Positions 17,428 to 23,874 of a stretch of 29,999 nt of DNA are shown here, one piece after another. Made by a program: the position numbers and the translations under genes. This DNA is from CAXMNX01 sp964194845 (lineage in GTDB: Bacteria > Pseudomonadota > Alphaproteobacteria > Rhodobacterales > Rhodobacteraceae): NCBI GenBank assembly GCA_964194845.1, contig CAXMNX010000034.1, forward strand, positions 1-29,999. Reading direction: 5' to 3'. Under the pieces are notes generated by a model. That model was given only the letters and a program-made list of their open reading frames with translations. It had not been told where the DNA came from and made no database searches. Each line of letters starts with the position of its first letter. Positions within the stretch are counted from its first letter, which is position 1.

Positions 17428-17622
17428 TCAAACTGCCCGGCATGTGCCGCGGACCATCAGTTCCGGCGGCAGGTTTTGGCTGACGGCTGACGTGCCGGGA
17501 TCGGCAATGGCCAACGCAATCGTCGTCGCGGCTTGCTTCCCGATCTTTCGCGCCAGCGCAATGACCTTGTGGCAACGCTCAAGCAGCGCGGTGACCGTCG
17601 AGCCGGGGCCGAAGCCCCGCCC
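17428..17622 (-). pseudogene. C-terminal remnant of a LacI-family regulator
   Basis: A 64-codon minus-strand frame with no start, preceded directly by an in-frame TAA (17623-17625). Its end reads ALARKIGKQAATTIALAIAD, then a proline-rich turn and LPPELMVRGTC, ending in RAV. This matches the typical tail of LacI-family repressors, where a helix (AxxIGxxAA) is followed by an LPxELVVRGSC-like strand. No HTH domain or effector-binding core exists anywhere around it. It lies wedged between the SDR stop and the cysteine hydrolase stop, so most of a repressor gene seems to have been deleted, possibly together with the junction to the neighbouring VOC-hydrolase operon. Recognition is from memory of the family pattern only. 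Confidence 0.5.
17604..17619 (-). terminator. GC stem-loop with UUCG tetraloop after the cysteine hydrolase gene
   Basis: On the minus strand CGGGGC-TTCG-GCCCCG forms a 6-bp GC stem closed by a very stable UUCG tetraloop, 14 bases beyond the hydrolase stop. There is no following T tract, so it may be a Rho-dependent stop or an mRNA 3'-end stabiliser rather than a true intrinsic terminator. It lies inside the LacI remnant. Confidence 0.45.
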
Positions 17623-17632
17623 TTAGAGAGTC

Positions 17633-18379
17633 TTACCAGGTTGTGTTCGGGTCAACTTTGAACAGGTATTCCATGAAGATCGCGGTGACCTCAGGCAGGA
17701 CATCAGACCGCGCATGATCGCGCTGCAATTCGGCCGGAACCACGTTCCATGTGATCGGCTCCACTCCGGCGGCGATCATCCGTTTCATGCCGTTTTCGTG
17801 GCTGAGTTGGGTCATCGATCCAACCACGTCTTCGGGCACATAAACGTCGTAACCTGCATTTTCGGCTTCGATCGCCGGATAAGCCAGACAAACATCAGTC
17901 CAAAGTCCACCCATGATCAGCTTTTGCCGACCGGTGGCTTCAACGGCGGCCACAAATTCCGGCTCTTCCCAGGCGTTGACGTTCGTGCGGTCAATAAACA
18001 CGGCGTTCGGGGCCAGCTCGCGCAGTTCCTCGATCATCGGGTCATAGCCGTTCAGGCCAACTGCAATATGGCTGAAAATGATCGGAATATCATAAAGAAC
18101 GGCGGTCTTGATCAGGCCGGTTGTGTTGTTGATCAGATCGGCGTGGTCGATATTGCGCACCCCCATAAGGATCGGCGGCTGATAGTCAATCAGGATTAGT
18201 GCCGAGTTAGTTGGCGACAGAAATGGATCTTCGTCGGCGGCGCGGGCTGGGGTGCCCTGATAGCCTTCGGGATAAGTTGCGACCCCATCGACGGTTTTGA
18301 TTTCTGCAAAAGAAGGCAGTGCCGCAAGGGTGGTCGCAACGGCTACCGCACTAGCGGTCAGGAGGGTTTGAAGTTTCAT
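17633..18379 (-). CDS. Exported isochorismatase-family cysteine hydrolase, YcaC-like
   Basis: A 248-aa member of the isochorismatase-like hydrolase superfamily. An export signal is clear: MKLQTLLTASAVAVATTLAA followed by LPSFA and a cleavage before EIKT. The hydrolase core begins LILIDYQPPIL, with Asp65 as the conserved acid, and GGLWTDVCLAYPA holds Cys164 as the nucleophile. The NAWEEPEFVAAVEATGR segment is typical of the E. coli YcaC subgroup. The usual triad lysine is not obvious; an arginine (R131) sits near its expected place. YcaC-like proteins have unknown natural substrates, and most are cytosolic, so a periplasmic form is unusual. The start at 18379 is supported by AAGGA upstream. 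It follows the VOC gene by 22 bp and is probably co-transcribed under the divergent LysR regulator. Confidence 0.88.
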   Translation of the reverse strand: MKLQTLLTASAVAVATTLAALPSFAEIKTVDGVATYPEGYQGTPARAADEDPFLSPTNSALILIDYQPPILMGVRNIDHADLINNTTGLIKTAVLYDIPIIFSHIAVGLNGYDPMIEELRELAPNAVFIDRTNVNAWEEPEFVAAVEATGRQKLIMGGLWTDVCLAYPAIEAENAGYDVYVPEDVVGSMTQLSHENGMKRMIAAGVEPITWNVVPAELQRDHARSDVLPEVTAIFMEYLFKVDPNTTW

Positions 18380-18401
18380 GGCTCTGTTCCTTTTTCGGGT
18401 T

Positions 18402-18842
18402 TTATTCGTTTGCTTCGTGAACGTGTTCCGCAATCAGATCGGCAACCGACGGGCCGGGGCCGACAAGCTCCAGCACATTGCGGTCCGGATCGCGGATGAA
18501 GATTGTTTTGGTGCCGCGAAACTCGCGGCGGCCGGTGATAGCGATGGCATTTTCCTCGACGAAGGTCTCTGTCGCCTCGGCATTTTTTACTTTCACAGCA
18601 AGATGGGTGATGCCGGGATACTTCGGCTTTTCGTCCATCAGGATGTTTTCACCCGGCCTTGCCGTCGCAGGGCCAAGCAGGTTGATATTTATGCCCGAGG
18701 CGTGCAGCATCACCAGCGGATGGCCTTGGTCGAACCCGCCGTCGGCGATCAATTCAAAGCCAAGAAGCTCGTAAAAGGCGACGGATCTTGCGCGGTTGCT
18801 GATGCGGATGCCAATGTGGTCGAAGTTTGAAATATCAAGCAT
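18402..18842 (-). CDS. VOC family protein (glyoxalase/dioxygenase superfamily)
   Basis: A 146-aa vicinal-oxygen-chelate fold protein with two beta-alpha-beta-beta-beta modules: module one starts FDHIGIRI, module two THLAVKV. Candidate metal ligands are His9, His80 and Glu125 (NVLELVG), the usual VOC His/His/Glu positions. The family includes glyoxalase I, extradiol dioxygenases, methylmalonyl-CoA epimerase and fosfomycin-type resistance proteins; the short length and single copy do not discriminate among them. AAAGAAAGG precedes the ATG. It is the first gene of a two-gene unit with the exported hydrolase and lies 45 bp from the divergent LysR start, so LysR control is likely. Confidence 0.88.
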   Translation of the reverse strand: MLDISNFDHIGIRISNRARSVAFYELLGFELIADGGFDQGHPLVMLHASGININLLGPATARPGENILMDEKPKYPGITHLAVKVKNAEATETFVEENAIAITGRREFRGTKTIFIRDPDRNVLELVGPGPSVADLIAEHVHEANE

Positions 18843-18887
18843 GTCGTGGGCCTTTCTTTTCTGTTGGTGAAGAGATACGCTTGTGAC
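18843..18887. promoter_or_regulatory. Short divergent LysR/VOC promoter region
   Basis: LysR regulators typically sit divergent to their targets and bind a T-N11-A type site in the gap. Here the gap is just 45 bp using the LysR start at 18888. It contains the VOC ribosome site (AAAGAAAGG on the minus strand). I could not settle on a single T-N11-A box. Confidence 0.3.
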
Positions 18888-19868
18888 ATGAACGCGGCTA
18901 GCTCCGAAAATACCACATCACCTGTCCGATTTGATCACATGCCAAGCGCTGATCGAATGCGCGAGTTTCTGGAAGTTGTCCGTGCCGGAAGCATATCCGA
19001 GGCGGCGCGCGTGTTAGGGATGCCAAGGGCGACGCTCAGCCGTCGGATGTCGGGTCTGGAAGCCGATCTGAAGGTCCGCCTCATCCTTCGCCGCACAACA
19101 CGATTAGCGCTGACCCATGCGGGCGAAGAATTGCGACAGCGCGCCCAGCGTATCGTTGCGGATACCGACGCTGCCTGGGCCTCGGTGCGCCGCCTGGACG
19201 AAACGCCGCGTGGTCTTCTGCGCGTCTCGGTGACCGGGCCGCATTTTCTGAAGCTCTTCACCGATTTTCTGTGCGATTTTCCCGAAGTTCGGTTGGAAGT
19301 GCTGTCCACCACGCGCCATGTGGACCTTTTGGGCGAAGGTGTGGATGTCGCGATGCGGATCGGGCAGGTTAAGGATCAGGATCTGATTGCGCGGCACGTC
19401 CATTCCGATCGGTTGGCCGTGGTGGCTTCGCCCGCGTATCTGAAGCGTCTCGGCACGCCCAAGATTGCAACCGACCTTGCGTCCCACGACTGTATCGTCG
19501 GATTTGCCGGCGAATGGACGCCAAACAACCGCTGGCCGCTTTGGGATGGCGGGCAAGTCAACGTTCGCGGCCGGTTGTCGGCCAATGAGATTGACCTGAT
19601 CCGGCAGGCCGCCAAAGACGGGCTTGGTCTGGCACTTTTGGCATCGGCAATCGTTGCCGATGATATCGAGGCCGGGTTGCTGGTCCCGGTGTTGATGCAG
19701 GATGTTGGTGCGGAAATTCCAATCAGTCTGGTCTACGCCGATCGCGAATTTGTCGACCCGAAAATCCGCGAGTTCGTTGACCGCGCGGCCGGGATCATTA
19801 AAGCAGAGATGCCGAAACCATATATTGGCATTGAAAAGTTCGAAGATGCAAAAGTATCAACCACATAG
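18888..19868 (+). CDS. LysR-family transcriptional regulator
   Basis: A 326-aa LTTR. The winged HTH is at about residues 24-80: MREFLEVVRAGSISEAARVL then SRRMSGLE and LILRRTTRLALTHAGEEL, the standard LysR N-terminal pattern. A substrate-binding domain follows from about 108 (GLLRVSVTGPHF) to the end. The start at 18888 (MNAASS) leaves a short N-terminal tail; MPSADRM at residue 18 is an alternative, and the frame is open back to 18846. It is divergent from the VOC-hydrolase pair, its most likely target, and its last 23 bp overlap the start of dusA. The effector is unknown. Confidence 0.93.
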   Translation: MNAASSENTTSPVRFDHMPSADRMREFLEVVRAGSISEAARVLGMPRATLSRRMSGLEADLKVRLILRRTTRLALTHAGEELRQRAQRIVADTDAAWASVRRLDETPRGLLRVSVTGPHFLKLFTDFLCDFPEVRLEVLSTTRHVDLLGEGVDVAMRIGQVKDQDLIARHVHSDRLAVVASPAYLKRLGTPKIATDLASHDCIVGFAGEWTPNNRWPLWDGGQVNVRGRLSANEIDLIRQAAKDGLGLALLASAIVADDIEAGLLVPVLMQDVGAEIPISLVYADREFVDPKIREFVDRAAGIIKAEMPKPYIGIEKFEDAKVSTT

Positions 19869-20838
19869 GCTTTCCGTCGCACCGATGATGGACTGGACGG
19901 ATCGCCATTGCCGGTATCTGCACCGCCTGATCACGCGCCGTACTCTGCTCTACACCGAAATGATAACCGCACCGGCGTTGGTTCGCTGTGGTGCGCGCCA
20001 TTTGCTGCGGTTCAATTCCTTTGAACATCCCGTGGCGCTGCAACTCGGCGGCTCGGACCCTTCGGAACTTGCGTTGGCCGCGCGAATGGGCGCGGACGAG
20101 GGATACGACGAGATCAACCTGAATGTCGGCTGCCCGTCGGACCGGGTGCAGACAGGAACGTTTGGCGCTGTGTTGATGAAGTCGCCGGATATTGTCGCGC
20201 GCTGCGTCGAGGCGATGATCGCCGCGGTTGCTGTTCCGGTGACGGTCAAATGCCGCATCGGCGTTGATGACCAAATTCCTGTGGTCATATTGCCCGACTT
20301 TTTGCGGCACCTGGCGGCTGCGGGGGTCACGCGCGTCGCCATCCACGCGCGCATGGCATGGCTGGACGGCCTTAGCCCAAAGCAAAATCGCGATATTCCG
20401 CCGCTGGACTACGATCTTGTTCGCGCCATGAGGGTTGAATTTCCAGGTCTTCATATTTCGGTCAACGGCGGCATTGCTTCCCTTGGCGAGGTGCGCGGAT
20501 TTCTGGACGAGGGCTTTGATGGCGTAATGATCGGGCGCGCGGCGTATCATTCGCCCTGGGATGTTCTGGCGACCGCCGACCAGGACGTATTCGGTGCAAA
20601 GCCGCCGTTCGAGGCGCCGCACGATGTCGTGGATGCCATGCTGCCCTACATAGATGCGCATATTGCCGAAGGCGGCCGCGTTCATTCGGTATCGCGCCAT
20701 ATGCTCGGCATGTTCGCGGGCCGTCCCGGGGCCAGGGCGTGGCGACGAGATCTCTCGACGAATGCGACGAACGACGGTGCGGATGCAAAAATAGTCAACG
20801 ACGCACTAAAGAATGTCCCACGCCAAATAGCGGCCTGA
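19846..20838 (+). CDS. dusA: tRNA-dihydrouridine synthase A
   Basis: A 330-aa Dus family enzyme that reduces specific uridines in the tRNA D-loop with FMN and NADPH. The N-terminal VAPMMDWTDRHCR is the DusA form of the TIM-barrel start, and NLNVGCPSDRVQTGTFGA contains the catalytic Cys96. KCRIGVDD and HARMAWLDGLSPKQNR are DusA-specific blocks; SVNGGI and GVMIGRAAY bind FMN phosphate. Length fits DusA. The ATG at 19846 lies inside the end of the LysR gene (23-bp overlap); the frame extends back to 19702, but that part is antiparallel-unlike native sequence and merely LysR in another frame. Followed by a strong stem-loop. Confidence 0.95.
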   Translation: MQKYQPHRLSVAPMMDWTDRHCRYLHRLITRRTLLYTEMITAPALVRCGARHLLRFNSFEHPVALQLGGSDPSELALAARMGADEGYDEINLNVGCPSDRVQTGTFGAVLMKSPDIVARCVEAMIAAVAVPVTVKCRIGVDDQIPVVILPDFLRHLAAAGVTRVAIHARMAWLDGLSPKQNRDIPPLDYDLVRAMRVEFPGLHISVNGGIASLGEVRGFLDEGFDGVMIGRAAYHSPWDVLATADQDVFGAKPPFEAPHDVVDAMLPYIDAHIAEGGRVHSVSRHMLGMFAGRPGARAWRRDLSTNATNDGADAKIVNDALKNVPRQIAA

Positions 20839-20875
20839 GGCGCGGTTCGCGCCAATTCTTCTGTGATAAACGATA

Positions 20876-20913
20876 CTCGGGCGCCCACATTAAGTGCGCC
20901 CGAGAGATGTTTT
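20876..20913 (+). terminator. Intrinsic terminator after dusA
   Basis: CTCGGGCGC and GCGCCCGAG form a perfect 9-bp inverted repeat (20876-20884 and 20896-20904) around an 11-base loop, followed after three bases by TGTTTT. It sits 38 bases beyond the dusA stop. The minus-strand reading lacks a T tract, so it acts best on plus-strand transcripts. Confidence 0.75.
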
Positions 20914-20922
20914 CAGGTTCGG

Positions 20923-21111
20923 TCAGCCGGGATTGGCATTACTGCGGTTGGTTGCCGTCCTGGCGACCTTCTGCGGAACTTCCGCCGTTGCCGAGTGCTT
21001 TTTTGCGGCATCCGACGAACCACCGCCCGGCGGCTCGCCCACCGGTGCGCCCACTGGCGCGGTGCTTGCGGCGGGGGCCTTCCCGAGGCCTGATGTCTCA
21101 GACCAGGCTTT
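20923..21111 (-). other. Start-less Ala/Pro-rich reading frame downstream of the LysE gene
   Basis: Between the dusA terminator and the LysE gene, one minus-strand frame of 62 codons looks like real coding sequence. It has high G+C at third positions and a composition (APVGAPVGEPPGGGSSDAAK, then a basic end KVARTATNR) like the disordered tail of a protein. It has no good start and is preceded by an in-frame TGA. It begins inside the final codons of the LysE gene, shifted by one base at an AAAA run: losing one A would fuse it to LysE as a 60-residue tail. It may therefore be a frameshifted tail, a sequencing-type indel, or a decayed gene. Confidence 0.35.
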
Positions 21112-21745
21112 TCAGGATATCGTAGCCGACCAGCGCGCCCAGACTGCAAAACAGAACGCCGAATACGATCGACACCGAAAAACTCGCGGCCTGAAAGCCG
21201 CGCATGACTGCGGGCGTGGAGAAGAAAAGTGCGGCAATTGCGTTCAGCAGCGCGCCAAGTATCCCGATTTGCGCGGCGATCACCAACAACAGCCAGCGCG
21301 TCGCGTCCGGCGGAATGAACGCCGTCAGGATAGAGCCGAAAAACAGAACTGCCTTTGGATTGGTCATCATGACCAGGAAAGCCGTTCGGAAGGGTGCCTT
21401 GGTGGCAGGCGAACTTTTATCGGGCGCGAGGTTGAATACACCACCGCGCCCTGCGGACCGGAACGCCCCGTATCCAAGGTAAATCAGATAGAGCGCCCCG
21501 ATAATTCTCAGCCCGATATACATCGAAGGGACGATCTCAAAGATCACGGCGATCCCGGAAACGGCAATCAGCGACCATGCCAACGCACCCGCCGCAATGC
21601 CCATCGCCGCCATCAGCCCGGCCGGACGCCCCGCGGTTACCGATGCCGTGATGATCGTCAGATGATTGGGCCCAGGCGTTGCCCAGCCAACGATCTGAAT
21701 GATGGCAATTGGCAGCAGAATACTGGCGAGCGACGTCGGATCCAT
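21098..21745 (-). CDS. LysE-family amino acid/metabolite exporter
   Basis: A 215-aa inner-membrane protein of the LysE/RhtB family, which exports amino acids or related small molecules. Around six hydrophobic segments are visible, starting with SILLPIAIIQIVGWATPGPN; the ATPGPN motif and the later MTNPKAVLFFGSI motif are family markers. The length matches. The exported substrate cannot be told. It lies downstream of glnA but beyond a strong terminator, so it probably has its own promoter in 21746-21810. See the neighbouring Ala/Pro-rich frame for a possible C-terminal extension. Confidence 0.9.
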   Translation of the reverse strand: MDPTSLASILLPIAIIQIVGWATPGPNHLTIITASVTAGRPAGLMAAMGIAAGALAWSLIAVSGIAVIFEIVPSMYIGLRIIGALYLIYLGYGAFRSAGRGGVFNLAPDKSSPATKAPFRTAFLVMMTNPKAVLFFGSILTAFIPPDATRWLLLVIAAQIGILGALLNAIAALFFSTPAVMRGFQAASFSVSIVFGVLFCSLGALVGYDILKSLV

Positions 21746-21810
21746 CCGTCACACTAACCACTACTGAATGACAGAAACCACCCCGATCTGAACGGATGTG
21801 GCGGCAATTA

Positions 21811-21836
21811 AAAAGGACGCCCTGAGGCGCCCTTTT
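21811..21836 (-). terminator. Intrinsic terminator of the glnB-glnA operon
   Basis: On the minus strand AAAAGGGCGCC and GGCGTCCTTTT pair over 11 bp (one G-U pair) around a four-base loop, ending in a run of five T (the first A of the following AATT coming after). It lies 17-42 bases past the glnA stop. The plus-strand version has an A-C mismatch in the stem, so the minus direction is favoured. Confidence 0.85.
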
Positions 21837-21852
21837 CCCGAATATTAACAGC

Positions 21853-23259
21853 CTAGCAGCTATAATACATCTTAAATTCCACCGGATGCGGCGTGTGTTC
21901 GAAGGCGTAAATCTCCTCCCACTTGAGGTCCATATAGCCTTGGATCTGGCTGCGGGTGAAGACGTCGCCCTGAAGCAGGAAGTCCATGTCGGCCTCAAGC
22001 GCTCCCATAGCTTCGCGCAAGGATGCGCACACCGTCGGGATGCCCTCCAGTTCCTCGGGCGGCAGATCGTAGAGGTCTTTGTCCATCGCTTCGCCGGGAT
22101 CAATCTTGTTCCGGATGCCGTCAAGGCCCGCCATAAGAAGGGCCGCGAAACACAGATACGGGTTCGCAGCGGGGTCAGGGAAACGAGCCTCGACGCGTTT
22201 TGCCTTGGGGCTTTCAGCCCAGGGAATACGCACGCAACCCGAGCGGTTTCGCGCCGAATAAGCCCGCAAAACCGGCGCTTCAAAGCCCGGGATCAACCGC
22301 TTGTAAGAATTTGTCGCCGGGTTGGTGAAGGCATTGAGCGCTTTTGCGTGTTTCAGGACGCCACCGATAAAATAAAGCGCCTCCTGGCTAAGGTCGGCGT
22401 ATTTGTCGCCAGCAAAAATCGGCTTGCCGTCTTTCCAGATCGACATGTTGACGTGCATCCCGGTGCCGTTGTCGCCCGCGATCGGTTTCGGCATGAACGT
22501 CGCCGATTTGCCGTAAGCGTGCGCCACCTGATGGATGACGTATTTGTATTTCTGAAGGTGGTCGGCCTGTTCGGTCAGGCTGCCGAATATCAGGCCCAGC
22601 TCGTGCTGACAGCTCGCCACCTCGTGGTGGTGTTTGTCCACCTTCATGCCCATGCGCTTCATCGTCGACAGCATTTCCGAACGGATGTCCTGACCGTCAT
22701 CTATGGGCGGAACAGGGAAATATCCGCCTTTGATGCCCGGGCGGTGGCCCGTATTGCCCATCTCGTAGTCGGTATCGGTGTTCCACGAGGCGTCGATTGC
22801 ATCAACTTCGTAGGAGACCTTGTTCATTTCAACTGAATATTTCACATTATCGAACAGGAAAAATTCGGCCTCGGGGCCAAAATAGGAAACATCACCGATG
22901 CCGGTGGATTTGAGATAGGCTTCGGCCTTCTCGGCCGTTCCGCGCGGATCGCGATCATAGTGTTCGCCGGTGTCAGGTTCGACAACCGAGCAATGAACCG
23001 CCATCGTCGCTTCGGCATAGAAAGGATCCATATAGGCCGAGCTTGTGTCGGGCATCAGCTTCATGTCGGACTGGTCAATCGACTTCCAGCCGGCAATCGA
23101 CGAGCCGTCGAACATGAACCCTTCGTCCAGGAAGTCTTCGTCGACCTGATCGGCCAGGACCGTGACGTGCTGCAATTTGCCGCGCGGATCGGTGAAGCGA
23201 ATATCGACGTATTCGACGCCCTCGTCCTTGATCGTCTTCAAGACGTCTTTCTTGCTCAT
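21853..23259 (-). CDS. glnA: Type I glutamine synthetase
   Basis: GlnA makes glutamine from glutamate, ammonia and ATP and is the main ammonium-assimilating enzyme. It is 468 aa, the standard GSI size. Visible blocks include MFDGSSIAGW near residue 48 of the beta-grasp domain, the metal/ATP-site FGPEAEFFLFD, HHHEVASCQHE, and NPATNSYKRLIPGFEAP of the active-site loop. The adenylylation loop is MDKDLYDLPPEE with Tyr397, so activity is expected to be controlled by GlnE. It ends in the usual EFKMYYSC. It lies 42 bp downstream of glnB, the classical alphaproteobacterial glnBA order, and ends at a strong terminator. Confidence 0.98.
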   Translation of the reverse strand: MSKKDVLKTIKDEGVEYVDIRFTDPRGKLQHVTVLADQVDEDFLDEGFMFDGSSIAGWKSIDQSDMKLMPDTSSAYMDPFYAEATMAVHCSVVEPDTGEHYDRDPRGTAEKAEAYLKSTGIGDVSYFGPEAEFFLFDNVKYSVEMNKVSYEVDAIDASWNTDTDYEMGNTGHRPGIKGGYFPVPPIDDGQDIRSEMLSTMKRMGMKVDKHHHEVASCQHELGLIFGSLTEQADHLQKYKYVIHQVAHAYGKSATFMPKPIAGDNGTGMHVNMSIWKDGKPIFAGDKYADLSQEALYFIGGVLKHAKALNAFTNPATNSYKRLIPGFEAPVLRAYSARNRSGCVRIPWAESPKAKRVEARFPDPAANPYLCFAALLMAGLDGIRNKIDPGEAMDKDLYDLPPEELEGIPTVCASLREAMGALEADMDFLLQGDVFTRSQIQGYMDLKWEEIYAFEHTPHPVEFKMYYSC

Positions 23260-23301
23260 GGGGTGACCCTCTTGTCTTTCGAACTAGTGTATCTGAGTGA
23301 A

Positions 23302-23640
23302 TTAAAGCGCTTCTTCGCCGGCCTCGCCGGTGCGGATGCGAATGGCCTGGCTGATGTCCGAGACAAAGACCTTGCCGTCGCCGATCTTGTCGGTCTTGGC
23401 GGCGGCGACGATGGCTTCGATGGCGGCATCGACCTGATCGTCGCCCAGGACAACTTCGATTTTCACCTTGGGAAGGAAATCCACGACGTATTCTGCGCCG
23501 CGATAAAGCTCGGTGTGGCCCTTCTGGCGGCCGAAACCTTTAACCTCCAGAACGGAAAGGCCCTGAACGCCGATCTCCTGCAATGCTTCTTTAACCTCGT
23601 CCAGTTTGAACGGTTTGATGATGGCTTCAACTTTTTTCAT
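23302..23640 (-). CDS. glnB: Nitrogen regulatory protein P-II
   Basis: A 112-aa signal transducer that senses 2-oxoglutarate, ATP/ADP and, by uridylylation, glutamine. It starts MKKVEAIIKPFKLDEVKEAL, the P-II signature. The T-loop GHTELYRGAEYVVDF carries Tyr51, the uridylylation site, and Tyr46. The C-terminal KIGDGKVFVSDISQAIRIRT closes the nucleotide site. The start at 23640 is the family start; the open frame running back to 23901 is spurious. It heads the glnBA operon, controlling GlnE action on GlnA and, by family knowledge, NtrB. Confidence 0.97.
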   Translation of the reverse strand: MKKVEAIIKPFKLDEVKEALQEIGVQGLSVLEVKGFGRQKGHTELYRGAEYVVDFLPKVKIEVVLGDDQVDAAIEAIVAAAKTDKIGDGKVFVSDISQAIRIRTGEAGEEAL

Positions 23641-23763
23641 GGCTTCGACTCCTATGCGAGCGTGTTTGGACGCCTCAGACCACGCGCGCGTGGGGGCGAC
23701 AATCAGTGGGCGGTTCGCAGATGGGTCAGATTGGGACAAAGGCGGACTATTGCCTAATTTTTG

Positions 23764-23774
23764 TGCAACTTGCA
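23764..23774. promoter_or_regulatory. Palindrome in the glnB/nnr divergent region
   Basis: TGCAACTTGCA is an 11-bp perfect palindrome centred on one base, about 125 bp upstream of the glnB ATG, in a region where NtrC control would be expected. On the minus strand it is followed by TTGCAC...TTAGGCAA, which resembles half-sites of NtrC or a sigma-54 element only loosely. The rest of 23641-23874 shows no other convincing motif. Confidence 0.25.
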
Positions 23775-23874
23775 TTGGATGCGGGCAGATTGTGAATTCG
23801 CGCGCTGCCTCTGGCCGTTTGTTCATCTTCTTGGCAGTAATGAGTTTACCCGAGGCATTTAGACCGGAGCCCCC

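Noticed and set aside
17633..18379. Siderophore isochorismatase (EntB-like)
   Set aside because: There is a signal peptide and YcaC-type motifs, and no siderophore genes nearby.
19798..20700. Minus-strand frame of 300 aa
   Set aside because: Antisense to dusA, no domain features.
20894..21757. Plus-strand frame of 287 aa
   Set aside because: Most of it is antisense to the LysE gene and Arg/Asp/Gln-rich; the LysE motifs on the minus strand are far stronger.
21886..22836. Plus-strand frame of 316 aa
   Set aside because: Antisense to glnA, which is unmistakable.
22960..23757. Plus-strand frame of 265 aa
   Set aside because: Antisense to glnA/glnB; a complementary shadow of conserved genes.
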